A stretch of DNA of 64,000 nt, taken from contig NZ_JACRWH010000003.1 of assembly GCF_014306155.1 (NCBI RefSeq), positions 1 through 64,000 on the forward strand. Direction: 5' to 3'. Made by a program: the position numbers and the translations under genes. Below are positions 1-9,286 of the stretch, in pieces. The stretch's first letter is position 1; each line of letters opens with the position of its first letter. This DNA is from Holdemanella hominis. GTDB lineage: Bacteria > Bacillota_I > Bacilli_A > Erysipelotrichales > Erysipelotrichaceae. The notes below the pieces were generated by a model, which searched no databases, was not told the origin of the DNA, and saw only the letters and a list, made by a program, of their open reading frames with translations.

Positions 1-46
1 TCAATGACTTTTGTATAGTGTTACGAGTATCTTGTACTTTATTGTC

Positions 47-88
47 TCTAAAATAAAACAGTTGATAATCGGTGATTGATTATCAACT
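47..88 (-). terminator. Inverted repeat, possible terminator of the amino-acid ABC operon
   Basis: Eleven-base arms at 60-70 and 78-88 form a strong stem with a 7-nt loop. On the minus strand it is followed by a T-rich stretch. It lies downstream of the ATPase gene and may be a second, back-up terminator. Confidence 0.5.
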
Positions 89-111
89 ATAAGCACGACT
101 GCCTGTCGTAC

Positions 112-139
112 AGAAAAGCTTGAGCATGTGCCCAAGCTT
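112..139 (-). terminator. Terminator overlapping the end of the ATPase gene
   Basis: Arms AAGCTTG and CAAGCTT (116-122 and 133-139) are followed on the minus strand by a short TTTT. The stem overlaps the stop codon of the ATPase gene. Confidence 0.55.
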
Positions 140-878
140 ATAGTACTTGCGATAAAAATTTGATGGTTCTTGGATTTTGTGGATGTTCAAAGATATCTTC
201 TGGAGTTCCTTGTTCTTGAATAATACCTTCATCCATAAATAATACGCGATCACTTGTTTCACGAGCAAATCCCATTTCGTGTGTTACGATCACAATTGTC
301 ATTCCTTGATCTGCCAATTCTTTAATGACTTCTAGTACACCTTTTACCATTTCTGGATCTAATGCACTTGTTGGTTCGTCACATAAAATTACATCTGGAT
401 GCATAGCTAGAGCACGAACAATAGCTAGACGCTGTTTTTGTCCACCAGATAATTTTCTTGGATATTCATCCTTCTTATCTTCCAAGCCTACTTTTTTAAG
501 CAATTCAATTGCTTCTTTTTCAGCTTGGGCCTTTGGTGTTTTAAGTTCTAGAATTGGTGTGATGGTAATATTTTCTAAAACTGTTAAATGTGGAAATACA
601 TTAAAGTGTTGGAAGATCATTCCAATCTTTTTACGATGTGTATCAATATCAACATTTTCAGCTGCAATATCTATACCTTCGAAAATAATTTGTCCACTAG
701 ATGGTTTTTCTAATAAGTTAAGACAACGTAAGAAAGTAGATTTTCCTGAACCACTAGGTCCAATAATACTAACAACTTCTCCTTGATGGATTGTTTGATC
801 AATTCCTTTTAATACTTCAAGATCTCCAAAATTTTTATGTAAGTCTTTTACAACAATTAGTTCCTTAGTCACTGACAC
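138..878 (-). CDS. Polar amino-acid ABC transporter ATP-binding protein (GlnQ/ArtP type)
   Basis: 246-aa ABC ATPase that would energise amino-acid uptake at the inner face of the membrane. Walker A GPSGSGKST lies near residue 40, the signature LSGGQKQR near 145, Walker B with DEPTSALD near 165 and the switch His in VTHE near 201. Length and motifs fit the GlnQ/HisP/ArtP family. It overlaps the end of the upstream binding-protein/permease gene by 14 nt, so the two should be translationally coupled. The T-box leader of that operon suggests the substrate is an amino acid sensed through tRNA, possibly arginine. Substrate is inferred only. Confidence 0.93.
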   Translation of the reverse strand: MSVTKELIVVKDLHKNFGDLEVLKGIDQTIHQGEVVSIIGPSGSGKSTFLRCLNLLEKPSSGQIIFEGIDIAAENVDIDTHRKKIGMIFQHFNVFPHLTVLENITITPILELKTPKAQAEKEAIELLKKVGLEDKKDEYPRKLSGGQKQRLAIVRALAMHPDVILCDEPTSALDPEMVKGVLEVIKELADQGMTIVIVTHEMGFARETSDRVLFMDEGIIQEQGTPEDIFEHPQNPRTIKFLSQVL

Positions 879-2394
879 TCAACTTCCCTTCCATATATTT
901 AATTAATTTTGATAATGAATATGTAACAATAAAGTAGATCAAACCAACAATTACTAATGGTTCAATGGATTTATAAGTAGCCGATTTAATAACACTGTTA
1001 ACAGTCATTAATTCTCCAATATAGAATGTACTTGCCAAAGATGTTTCCTTGATCATCATAACGAATTCATTACCTAAGGCAGGCAAGATATTCTTGATAG
1101 CTTGAGGAATAATGATTTTAGTCATCATATGTACATTTGACATACCAAGTGATTTAGCCGCTTCTCTTTGCCCTTTATCCACAGATTGAATACCTGAACG
1201 AATAATTTCAGCCACATATGCACTTGAATTAATGACAAGGGCAATAATCACACTAACGATCATTGGCATATTTCCATTTGTCAAATAAGAGAAAATATTG
1301 ATGAACAACCATAATTGTAGTAATAGTGGTGTTCCACGAATCAATTCTACATATACACCCGCAATCGCTTGTACGATTTTATTCTTTGATAGTTTTACTA
1401 GGGCAAATAATCCACCAATAATTGTACCAAAAATAACAGTAATAGCAGCAAGTCCTAAAGTGATTCCTAAACCTTTTAATAATTGTGGCCAGCAATATTG
1501 AACAATTTGAACACATGTTCCAAAGAATCCAGTCGCTGTTAAAGTAAATTGTTCACTACTCTGTTTCTTAGCCGCTTTATACCACTCTTCATATAAACCT
1601 TTTTTATTGACTTCCTTTAAAATTTTATTGACTTCTTTCATCAATCTCTTTTCACCTAAAGGAGCACCTACACGATTACCTGCATAATCTTGATCAATAT
1701 TGAATAATTCATCTAACTTCGCAAGTTCAGAGTTCTTTTCAATATATTCATCAGCTGTACCTTCAGAGCATGCAACAGCTTGTACCGTACCATTCTTTAA
1801 TAGGGCAACACCATCATCAATACTTGAAATGGATTGTAGTTTTGCGTCCGGAATTTGATCTTCTGTATATTGCTGCTGGATTGATCCTTGTTGAGCAGCC
1901 ACCTTTAAGCCAGTTAGATCAGTTAACTTCTTATATTTATCTGCATCTTTTTTTGCGATAATAACAGCCTGCCCACCAGTATCCTCTGTCATATTGTATC
2001 CAATAGACATTTCCATCTGTTGCGCACGTGCTGGTGTATAAGCCAATCCAGTAATTGCTAAATCAATTTCTTCAGTTTGAAGATTTGCCAAAACTGTATC
2101 AAAACTTGCGGCTTTGATTGTTAATTTAACACCCATCTTTTTCGCAATATATTTTGCTAATTCAATATCAGAACCTACATATTGCGCTTGTCCTGTTTTT
2201 GTTGAGTCAATAAATTCATTAGGTGGAAAATCAGGAGATGTACCTACAATCAATTCTCCTCTTTCTTGAATCTTGTCTAATAAATCGCCTGTTGTTGATG
2301 TATCTGTTTCATCGGCAAATGCAGGCATAACACTAGACATCATGATCATAAAACTTACTAAAAATGCCGAAATTAATTTAAATCCTTTTTTCAT
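865..2394 (-). CDS. Fused amino-acid binding protein and permease (GlnH-GlnP type)
   Basis: About 509 aa. A Sec signal peptide (MKKGFKLISAFLV..., cleavage near AFA-DE) is followed by a periplasmic-binding-protein-3 domain (about residues 45-290). After it comes a multi-pass permease domain with the ABC coupling segment REAAKSLGMS. Such fusions tether the solute receptor to the channel in Firmicutes. I chose the ATG at 2394 because AGAAGGG sits about 10 nt before it, but only 1-2 nt before the ATG at 2403. A T-box leader with terminator lies directly upstream, so expression should rise when the cognate tRNA is uncharged. Family is certain; substrate (arginine or a related amino acid) is inferred from the leader. 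Confidence 0.9.
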   Translation of the reverse strand: MKKGFKLISAFLVSFMIMMSSVMPAFADETDTSTTGDLLDKIQERGELIVGTSPDFPPNEFIDSTKTGQAQYVGSDIELAKYIAKKMGVKLTIKAASFDTVLANLQTEEIDLAITGLAYTPARAQQMEMSIGYNMTEDTGGQAVIIAKKDADKYKKLTDLTGLKVAAQQGSIQQQYTEDQIPDAKLQSISSIDDGVALLKNGTVQAVACSEGTADEYIEKNSELAKLDELFNIDQDYAGNRVGAPLGEKRLMKEVNKILKEVNKKGLYEEWYKAAKKQSSEQFTLTATGFFGTCVQIVQYCWPQLLKGLGITLGLAAITVIFGTIIGGLFALVKLSKNKIVQAIAGVYVELIRGTPLLLQLWLFINIFSYLTNGNMPMIVSVIIALVINSSAYVAEIIRSGIQSVDKGQREAAKSLGMSNVHMMTKIIIPQAIKNILPALGNEFVMMIKETSLASTFYIGELMTVNSVIKSATYKSIEPLVIVGLIYFIVTYSLSKLIKYMEGKLSVSD

Positions 2395-2414
2395 ATCTAC
2401 CATTCCCTTCTAAT

Positions 2415-2652
2415 AAAAAAAAGCCGTCCTTGAATATACAAGGACGACTATAAAATCGCGGTACCACCTTATTTCCTGCACTAATGTACAAGCCCTTAAC
2501 TCATAACGGGAGTATCCGAAGCTTCCTCAATCTTCGAAAGCTTAGCTCTAAGACACGTTCACCCTGTGCTTACTGTTCCATTTCCACCATCAGGAACTCA
2601 CTATCAGCAGCATCCACGACTACTTCTTCTTTTCATTGCCTTTACAAAGGAT
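2415..2652 (-). promoter_or_regulatory. T-box riboswitch leader, probable Arg specifier
   Basis: The conserved T-box GGTGGTACCGCG is read on the minus strand at 2468-2457. It is followed by a strong terminator: arms GTCGTCCTTG/CAAGGACGGC at 2423-2449 and eight Ts at 2415-2422. Upstream lies a Stem I-like region. By position relative to GAA...TTAGAGC the specifier would be CGT (Arg) at 2557-2555; this alignment is by eye and ACG (Thr) one base over is the alternative. Uncharged tRNA should favour readthrough into the amino-acid transporter. Confidence 0.88.
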
Positions 2653-2658
2653 GGCTTT

Positions 2659-2687
2659 ATTATAAACAAACATTTTTTTAAATGCAA
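2659..2687 (-). promoter_or_regulatory. Sigma-70 promoter of the T-box leader
   Basis: TTGCAT, a 17-bp spacer and a perfect TATAAT. Transcription would start near 2652, giving a leader of about 240 nt. Confidence 0.65.
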
Positions 2688-2695
2688 CAGAAAAT

Positions 2696-3586
2696 TTATG
2701 ATTTTATCAACACCTGAATTTCATCCACATTTAGTGAACAATATTCAGAAATTTGGTCAAGACTAAAACCATCTTCATACATCTTACGAACCATTTGTTT
2801 CACTTGTTTATTTGCTTCTTCTACTTTCTTATCAGCTTCTTGGCTTAATTTATTCGCTTCTTGTAATGCCTTTTTGGCTTCTTCTTGTGCTTTATGAGCC
2901 TCTTCAAGTTGTCGTTCCATTCGCTCTTCATTTTCATGTAGTTTTCTAAAATCTTCTATTATTTTTTTCCAACCATCATCAGATATGGTTTCTACACGCT
3001 TCTCTAACATTTGAATCACCCCATCACTTTCTATCATGACCTTAATTTTACTATCATCCATTCCCTTGTGGCAATTCAAAAAGTAATAAATCATCTTTTC
3101 CTGTTCATTCATTTCTTTAAGCGGCTTGTTTACATCCAACTTTGCCATTTCAACCGTTCGTATCTTCATACGATCTTCTGTTTCTTTCACAAAAGATAAG
3201 CCATCCTCATTTTTCAATGTGAATGTGTTACACATTCTATTATTATCAATTAAATTCACATTAAAGAACACTAAGACAATTGTTTCCTTTAACTCTCCAT
3301 AATATTTTCCTTCCAATTCTTGAGAACTATGAAGTCTAGCCAAATAATAACTAAAGCGAATCGGCAGATGATCTTGAGTTTGTCTTAACTGCATTTCTAA
3401 ATCCACCATCGTTCGATCATCAAATTCAACTAACAAATCCAATCTTGGATTTTTAACAACCACATGATGGACTTTCCTTTCTAAAAATACCGTAAGTAAT
3501 GATTTTAAGGCATCATTAGCCTCTTTACAATCTTCGCCAAAAACATACTTGAAGGCGAAATCATTTAATAAATTTGCACTACGCAT
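2696..3586 (-). CDS. Rpn-family PD-(D/E)XK nuclease / putative transposase
   Basis: About 296 aa. The N-terminal part (NDFAFKYVFG..., LDLLVEFDD, VDLEMQ) matches the recombination-promoting nuclease/PDDEXK_2 family. The Asp and the E-x-Q pair are the expected catalytic residues. The last 90 residues are a charged coiled coil rich in EEA/KA repeats, ending in a small helical segment (DGFSLDQISEYCSL) typical of these proteins. GAGGTG a few bases upstream favours the ATG at 3586 over the one at 3610. Members are scattered genes of unclear host function linked to horizontal spread or phage defence. It stands alone between the hyp operon and the T-box leader. Confidence 0.82.
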   Translation of the reverse strand: MRSANLLNDFAFKYVFGEDCKEANDALKSLLTVFLERKVHHVVVKNPRLDLLVEFDDRTMVDLEMQLRQTQDHLPIRFSYYLARLHSSQELEGKYYGELKETIVLVFFNVNLIDNNRMCNTFTLKNEDGLSFVKETEDRMKIRTVEMAKLDVNKPLKEMNEQEKMIYYFLNCHKGMDDSKIKVMIESDGVIQMLEKRVETISDDGWKKIIEDFRKLHENEERMERQLEEAHKAQEEAKKALQEANKLSQEADKKVEEANKQVKQMVRKMYEDGFSLDQISEYCSLNVDEIQVLIKS

Positions 3587-3660
3587 GAGCACCTCAATTC
3601 TAGTAGGCATTTCCTACATACTCATATACGCAAAAAAAAAGACTTTTTCTAAAAAAAGCA

Positions 3661-3683
3661 AAAAAAAGCGCCTTTCGACGCTT
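3661..3683 (-). terminator. Terminator of the hyp operon
   Basis: Seven-base-pair stem AAGCGTC/GGCGCTT with a GAAA tetraloop, followed by seven or more Ts. The stem begins within the hypA stop codon. Confidence 0.85.
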
Positions 3684-4026
3684 ATTCGGCTTCAATCTCC
3701 TTAATGAGACACTCATTACCTTGAAAAAGAACTGTATGTTCACTCTTACAATATGGACACTCTCTTCCATATTGAATCGTATCATATGTTTTTTCACATT
3801 CATCGCAAATCGTAATGGCTTCAATCCATTCATATTCTAGTGTTGAGTTTTCAATTAAAGGAACTTTTTTCTTATAATATTTCCAACAATCCACTAAATA
3901 CTCAGGAACAATTCCGCTTACTTTTCCTATCTGCAAAGTCACTCTACGAATATTTGTAATATTATTTTCTTGTGCAAGTTCTTCCAATGTTTTTGAAATA
4001 TGTACAACAATTCCTAATTCATGCAT
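3682..4026 (-). CDS. hypA: HypA-type nickel metallochaperone
   Basis: 114 aa. HypA delivers nickel during maturation of NiFe enzymes. The start at 4026 gives the canonical MHELG N-terminus with the Ni-ligand His2. The zinc site is visible as C-D-E-C and C-P-Y-C around residues 73-90. Longer N-terminal extensions in this frame lie inside the preceding gene and are unlikely. The start is one base beyond the stop of the flavoprotein gene, so translation is coupled. No hydrogenase or hypCDEF gene is present in this window. Confidence 0.92.
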   Translation of the reverse strand: MHELGIVVHISKTLEELAQENNITNIRRVTLQIGKVSGIVPEYLVDCWKYYKKKVPLIENSTLEYEWIEAITICDECEKTYDTIQYGRECPYCKSEHTVLFQGNECLIKEIEAE

Positions 4027-4027
4027 A

Positions 4028-6709
4028 CTATTTCTTCTTATTGCGAATAATCTTGATTTGGCGTTTAGCTGCATACGGCAAGATAGCTTTCATCTTATCT
4101 TCCGCCTTAACCATTCTTGCGCCATCTTTGATATCACGCGTTAAGTGGATCGCATCAAATTCGCATTTTGTCGTACACAAACCACAACCAATGCACTTAT
4201 TGGTATCCACAATACTTGCACCACATCCAAGACATCGATTGGCTTCAATCTTAACTTGTTCTTCTGTAAATGTTGAACGTAAATCTCTAAAGGATTTTTC
4301 ACCAAACCCCTTTTTAATACCAGGTATCTGTCGTTTGGCATGATCAAAATCAATATCAATCAATGCGTTATTCTTATCAAATTCATTAAATAAATGTAAG
4401 TCTCTTCCAATTGTTAGAGAATGCCCCTTATGAACAAAACGATGCATAGATTCAGCTGCTTCTTTACCATGACTAATCGCATCAATCGCAAATTTTGGAC
4501 CTGTATACACATCACCGCCCACAAATACATCTTCAACAGATGTTTGAAGTGTTGTACCATCTGCTTTGATTGTTCCATTTGTATTTACTTCTACATCCAA
4601 TCCTTGAATTGGAATAATACTTTGTCCAATTGAAAGTAATACATGACTACATTGTATAGTTTCCAAAACACTTTCATCATAGCTTGGATTAAATCTTCCT
4701 GTTTTATCCTTTACACTTACACATTGTTTAAATACAATTGAATCTTCTAAGATTTCCTTTGGACCCCCTCCACAATGAAGAAGAATTCCCTCTTCTTTTG
4801 CCTCTTGTACTTCCTCAAAACTTGCCGGCATTTCAGCTTCTTGTTCCAAAGAATATAAATGTACCTTTTCAGCCCCACTTCTTAAAGCGGCACGAGCTAC
4901 ATCTATCGCAACATTTCCACCACCAACGACAACCACATCGCCAGAAATTAGATTTGGATTTTCTGTTTTATTCACCTTACGCAAGAAATCAATTCCAGAT
5001 TCAACCATCGCATTATCTTCTCCTGGAATATTTAATTTTCTTGATCCTTGAGCACCAATGGCCACATAGAATGCTTCATATCCCTCATTTCTTAAATCAT
5101 CCAACGAAATGTCTTTACCTACTTCTATGCCACACTTGAACTCAATACCCATAGCTTTTAACACTTCAATTTCAGCTTCAATCACAGACTTCTCTAATCT
5201 AAAAGAAGGAATACCATATGCCAACATACCGCCTGGTTTTTCTTCCTTTTCGAATATTGTGACAGGATAGCCCATTATTCTTAAATAATAAGCGGCACTC
5301 ATACCAGCAGGACCTGCACCAATAATGGCCATCTTATTTGTGAAAAATTTTCCTTCGACATTTTCACATAAAGGAATATAACGCTTATCTTCATAAAGTT
5401 CTTGTTCGGCAATAAACTTCTTGATTTCATCAATAGCCAAAGGCTCATCAATCAATCCACGCGTACACTGTTGTTCACACCTTCTATTACAAATAGCTCC
5501 ACATACGGCTGGAAATGGATTAAAGTCTTTAATTAACTTTAATGCATCCAAATAGCGACCTTCTTTCGCCATCTTAATATAGCCTTGAACCGGTAAATGT
5601 GCAGGGCATGCACTCTTACAAGGTGATGTTCCAGTTTCATAACAGTTGACTTTAGCTGTATCTCTAAAATTCCAGTTCCACTTTTCAGGGCCCCACTTTA
5701 CATCATCAGGAAGTTCCTGTTTAGGATACGATACAGGTCCAGCTTTTGTACAAAGTTTTTGACCCAATTTTGCCGCTCCTACAGGACAAATTTCCACACA
5801 CTTTCCACACGCAACACACTTTTCACTATCCACATGAGCCCTATAAGCACTTGCCGACATATTTGGGGTATTAAACAATTGACTCGTTCTTAATGCATTA
5901 CATACGCCATGTGCACAGTTACATATCGCAAAAATCTTATCTTCTCCATCAATATTGGTAATCTGATGAACATAACCTTTTCTTTCGCAACGTTCTAAAG
6001 TCTCAATAACCTCTTCATACGTACAATAATGTCCACCCTTGTTTGTCTGTACAACATAATCTGCCATATCACCTACCGCAATACAAACATCCGCTTCAAC
6101 ATCACCAGTTCCTTCACCTCTAACACGTTGTTGTCTTCTACATGAACATGGAGAAAGTGCGTATTTATCGTATTTATTCAACCAATGCGAAATCTTTTCT
6201 ACACTTACCGCTTGCTGATTTGCATGAATCGCCTTTTCCACAGGAATAACATGCATACCAATACCCGCTCCTCCAGGTGGAACCATTGGCGTTACCTTTT
6301 CAAGTGGTAATCGCGTCATCTTTTCAAAGAAATCCGCAACAATTGGATGTTCTTCCACAAGATCTTTATTCATAACCATAAATTCAGCTGCTCCAGGAAC
6401 AAATTGAGGAAGCACAAACTGTTTATGATGATTCTCATTTTCCCAGTTGTATTCAATCATTCCAATGTCACATACTTCATTTAATACACGATTTACTCTT
6501 CCCGCTGGCCATCCACTTCTTTTCACTACTTCTTCAAAAGAAAGTGGTTTACGCACTTCAAAACACAAACATAAATCGCATTGTTCATCATTTAAGATTT
6601 CATTTAAACACTCATATTCAGGGTCTGTTTGGGATAATTTTTTTACTTTAGCTGGAATACGATCCGTGATACGCCTTGCCAGTTTATCAATATTATCTCG
6701 ATATGTCAT
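4028..6709 (-). CDS. Multi-domain FAD/NAD(P) oxidoreductase with Fe-S clusters (GltD/NfnB-like)
   Basis: 893 aa. In order: an N-terminal winged-helix-like region (about 30-90); a Cys-rich segment (CSCRR near 190, CNCAHGVC near 265); a 4Fe-4S motif CVACGKCVEICP near 300; an all-helical GltD-type N-domain with conserved Cys (CKSACPAHLP, CGAICNRRCEQQC); an FAD dinucleotide fold (IIGAGPAGMSA) near 460; an NAD(P) fold (VVVGGGNVAIDVA) near 595; and a C-terminal ferredoxin motif CIGCGLCTTKC near 840. It resembles the small subunit of glutamate synthase/NfnB with additions. It sits between hypB and hypA with single-base gaps, implying a role with nickel handling or a NiFe enzyme. The actual electron acceptor is unknown. 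Confidence 0.8.
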   Translation of the reverse strand: MTYRDNIDKLARRITDRIPAKVKKLSQTDPEYECLNEILNDEQCDLCLCFEVRKPLSFEEVVKRSGWPAGRVNRVLNEVCDIGMIEYNWENENHHKQFVLPQFVPGAAEFMVMNKDLVEEHPIVADFFEKMTRLPLEKVTPMVPPGGAGIGMHVIPVEKAIHANQQAVSVEKISHWLNKYDKYALSPCSCRRQQRVRGEGTGDVEADVCIAVGDMADYVVQTNKGGHYCTYEEVIETLERCERKGYVHQITNIDGEDKIFAICNCAHGVCNALRTSQLFNTPNMSASAYRAHVDSEKCVACGKCVEICPVGAAKLGQKLCTKAGPVSYPKQELPDDVKWGPEKWNWNFRDTAKVNCYETGTSPCKSACPAHLPVQGYIKMAKEGRYLDALKLIKDFNPFPAVCGAICNRRCEQQCTRGLIDEPLAIDEIKKFIAEQELYEDKRYIPLCENVEGKFFTNKMAIIGAGPAGMSAAYYLRIMGYPVTIFEKEEKPGGMLAYGIPSFRLEKSVIEAEIEVLKAMGIEFKCGIEVGKDISLDDLRNEGYEAFYVAIGAQGSRKLNIPGEDNAMVESGIDFLRKVNKTENPNLISGDVVVVGGGNVAIDVARAALRSGAEKVHLYSLEQEAEMPASFEEVQEAKEEGILLHCGGGPKEILEDSIVFKQCVSVKDKTGRFNPSYDESVLETIQCSHVLLSIGQSIIPIQGLDVEVNTNGTIKADGTTLQTSVEDVFVGGDVYTGPKFAIDAISHGKEAAESMHRFVHKGHSLTIGRDLHLFNEFDKNNALIDIDFDHAKRQIPGIKKGFGEKSFRDLRSTFTEEQVKIEANRCLGCGASIVDTNKCIGCGLCTTKCEFDAIHLTRDIKDGARMVKAEDKMKAILPYAAKRQIKIIRNKKK

Positions 6710-6710
6710 A

Positions 6711-7373
6711 TTATTCCTTCCAGGCCTTTACTTCATTTTCAAGCCACTTACACCAGTCATCAATTCCCTCACCCGTTTTTGCGCACACCTCAAAAATTTT
6801 CGCATTTGGATTACGATACAAAATATTCTCTTTACATTTTTCTACATCAAAATCAAAGTATGGCAATACATCCACTTTATTAATTAAAACCACATCACAC
6901 ACTTGAAACATCAATGGATATTTTAAAGGTTTGTCATCTCCTTCTGGAACACTTAAGATAGCCATATTTTTAGTGGATCCCGTATCAAATTCAGCAGGAC
7001 ATACTAAATTTCCTACATTTTCAAGTACAGCCAAATCTAAATCTTCCATACCCATTTCATGCAATCCTTGACGAGTCATATCTGCGTCTAAATGACACAT
7101 ACCACCTGTATGTAGTTGAATCGTGCGTGTGCCATATTCACTGATGGTTTTGGCATCTACATCACTATCAATATCCGCTTCCATAATACCAATTCTCATT
7201 GTATCTTTTAGTCTTTCTAACGTTCTAGATAGAGTTGTTGTCTTCCCTGCTCCAGGACTTGACATAACATTCAATAAGAACACACCTTTATCTTTACATT
7301 CTTCTCTTAATTTGTTCGCATCTTTATTATTATCTTCAAATACACTTTGTTTTACTTCTATAATTTTATACAT
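6711..7373 (-). CDS. hypB: HypB-type GTPase, nickel incorporation
   Basis: 220 aa G3E-family GTPase. Visible are the P-loop SSPGAGKTT near residue 38, the metal-site motif GGMCHLDADM near 90, the ENVGNLVCP segment and the NKVD guanine-specificity motif near 165. It lacks the His-rich N-terminal nickel-storage tail found in some HypB. A strong AGGAGG precedes the ATG. It is the first gene of the hypB/flavoprotein/hypA operon; its stop is one base from the next start. Family certain; the client enzyme is not in view. Confidence 0.93.
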   Translation of the reverse strand: MYKIIEVKQSVFEDNNKDANKLREECKDKGVFLLNVMSSPGAGKTTTLSRTLERLKDTMRIGIMEADIDSDVDAKTISEYGTRTIQLHTGGMCHLDADMTRQGLHEMGMEDLDLAVLENVGNLVCPAEFDTGSTKNMAILSVPEGDDKPLKYPLMFQVCDVVLINKVDVLPYFDFDVEKCKENILYRNPNAKIFEVCAKTGEGIDDWCKWLENEVKAWKE

Positions 7374-7484
7374 GATACAAACCTCCTAAAATCATTGTAA
7401 ACGATTTCAAACCAGTAGTAAATAAACACATGTTAGTCTTTGCACACCTTGAAAAGTAGTCACTTTTCGCCTATCATAATCTAT

Positions 7485-8267
7485 ATGAAGATCTGTATGT
7501 ACCAAATGTCTGTTTCAATGGATAACCAACAAAATATAGCTAAACTAAAAAATATTCCAGACTGTGATATTTTAGTTCTTTGTGAAATGTGGAATTGTCC
7601 CTATCATAATGATGCACTTAAAACAGCGTATTTGCGTCATGATGAAAGTTTGATGGCTTTAAAAAAACTAGCTAAATCGCATAGGATATGGATTGTGGCT
7701 GGTTCCATTTGTGCTGACAAATACAATCGCTGTTACATATTAAATTGTGATGGCGACATTGTTTGTTCGTATGATAAAACACATCTTTTTGAATTTCATA
7801 ATCGACAGGATTATTGCGAAAATGAAGTGTTTGTACCAGGAAATCACCTACAATGTTTTGATACGCCATGGGGAAGATGTGGCATTTTATTATGTTACGA
7901 CATTCGCTTTCCAGAAGTGTCTAGGATTCTAGCTCAAAATGGAGCACAAATTCTATTTTGTCCGGCTGCCTTTAATGAGCAGGCTACAAAGAAACATTGG
8001 AAGCTATTTACTCAAACACGCGCCTTAGAAAATGAAGTCTTTTTGTGTGGGGTTGCCCCAGCTAAGTACACGTATAAAAACTATACTTCAGGAGGCCACT
8101 CTATTCTTGTGGATGGTTTTGGCAATGTTGTAGTGGAGTTGGGTGAAGAAGAAGCATACAAAGTTGTAGATATCGATTTAAACGACATTGAAAAAGTAAG
8201 AAAAAGGATGCCTTATTGGAAGGTACGTAGAAATGATTTATATGAATTAAAGGAGATCAAAAAATGA
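7485..8267 (+). CDS. Carbon-nitrogen hydrolase (nitrilase/omega-amidase family)
   Basis: 260 aa. The Glu-Lys-Cys triad of the nitrilase superfamily is visible: Glu in LCEMW (near 40), Lys in SYDKTHLF (near 97) and Cys in LLCYDIRFPE (near 131). Members hydrolyse amides such as alpha-ketoglutaramate or N-carbamoyl compounds in the cytoplasm; the substrate cannot be read here. I prefer the ATG at 7485 (MKICMYQM), which gives the usual N-terminal strand, over the upstream ATG at 7440. It is divergent from hypB and overlaps the next gene by ATGA, so both form an operon. Confidence 0.88.
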   Translation: MKICMYQMSVSMDNQQNIAKLKNIPDCDILVLCEMWNCPYHNDALKTAYLRHDESLMALKKLAKSHRIWIVAGSICADKYNRCYILNCDGDIVCSYDKTHLFEFHNRQDYCENEVFVPGNHLQCFDTPWGRCGILLCYDIRFPEVSRILAQNGAQILFCPAAFNEQATKKHWKLFTQTRALENEVFLCGVAPAKYTYKNYTSGGHSILVDGFGNVVVELGEEEAYKVVDIDLNDIEKVRKRMPYWKVRRNDLYELKEIKK

Positions 8268-9232
8268 AGACAATTCAAATCAATGAGATCGAAGGATTTC
8301 AAATTGGTAGTGCACAAGATATAGAAAATGCGACTGGCTGTACAGTCATCTTATGTAAAGAAGGAGCCACAGCTGGTGTAGATGTACGTGGTGGTGGTCC
8401 AGCCACTCGTGAAACAGATTTATTAAATCCAAAGAACATGGTTCAAAAGATTCATGCGGTTACATTATCAGGTGGTAGTGCTTTTGGTTTAGAATCAAGT
8501 AGTGGTGTTATGCAATATTTGAGCGAACACGAAATTGGTTTTGACATGAAAAATATCTATATTCCAATCGTATGTGAAGCTTGTCTATTTGATTGTGGTG
8601 TAGGTAATTCTAAAGCGTATCCAAACAAACAAATGGGTTATGATGCTTGTATGGAAGCTGAAAAAAATGATCCAAAACAAGGAAATGTAGGTGCAGGAAC
8701 AGGGGCTAGTGTTGGTAAATTCTTTGGCCCTCAATATGCGATGAAGGCAGGACTTGGATTTTCAGCCCTACAAATGGGTCCATTAAAAGTAGGAGCTATT
8801 GTAGCTGTGAATGCGTGTGGTGATATTTTCTATCCTAATTCAGACAAACCAATTGCAGGTATCTACGATAAAAACACAAACACAAGATTGTTTAGTGAAG
8901 ATGAAATCTTAAAGGCAGCTGAAAAGATGATCAATTCTTGTGGTATGAATACGACAATTGGTTGTATCATCACAAATGCGGATTTAAATAAAGCACAAAT
9001 GAATAAGATTGCGAGTATGGCGCATAATGGATATGCAAGATGTATCCGTCCAGTCCACACTTCAAGTGATGGAGATACTATTTTTGCGATGACATCGAAT
9101 AAAGTTCCTGCAGAACAAGATCTAGTTGGAATCATGGCCGTAAAAGCAATGGAACAAGCTATTGTCAATGCAGGTACACTTGCAGATAGTGCTTATGGTC
9201 TAGCTAGCTATAAAGAAATCACAAAGGAATAA
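8264..9232 (+). CDS. P1 family peptidase (DmpA/NylC-like N-terminal nucleophile hydrolase)
   Basis: 322 aa. The glycine-rich region VTLSGGSAFGLES, the segment NVGAGTGASVGK and the Asn-Thr pair at about 229-230 (GMNTTIGCIITNADL) match the DmpA/L-aminopeptidase fold. In this family self-cleavage before a Ser/Thr creates the nucleophile. Start overlaps the stop of the nitrilase gene (ATGA). The pair may degrade an amide or short peptide. Exact specificity is not predictable. Confidence 0.87.
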   Translation: MKTIQINEIEGFQIGSAQDIENATGCTVILCKEGATAGVDVRGGGPATRETDLLNPKNMVQKIHAVTLSGGSAFGLESSSGVMQYLSEHEIGFDMKNIYIPIVCEACLFDCGVGNSKAYPNKQMGYDACMEAEKNDPKQGNVGAGTGASVGKFFGPQYAMKAGLGFSALQMGPLKVGAIVAVNACGDIFYPNSDKPIAGIYDKNTNTRLFSEDEILKAAEKMINSCGMNTTIGCIITNADLNKAQMNKIASMAHNGYARCIRPVHTSSDGDTIFAMTSNKVPAEQDLVGIMAVKAMEQAIVNAGTLADSAYGLASYKEITKE

Positions 9233-9239
9233 TCATTGA

Positions 9240-9264
9240 AGTATCACTACGGTGATACTTTTTT
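9240..9264 (+). terminator. Terminator of the nitrilase/P1 peptidase operon
   Basis: Stem GTATCAC/GTGATAC (9241-9247, 9252-9258) with a TACG tetraloop, followed by six Ts. Confidence 0.85.
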
Positions 9265-9286
9265 GTTTAACGTGTCAGAAAATGAC

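Noticed and set aside
138..268. Short frames on either strand inside well-supported genes
   Set aside because: They lack ribosome sites and family similarity and are shadows of the genes listed.
4028..7373. A NiFe-hydrogenase operon
   Set aside because: No large or small hydrogenase subunit motifs occur on either strand near hypA/hypB.
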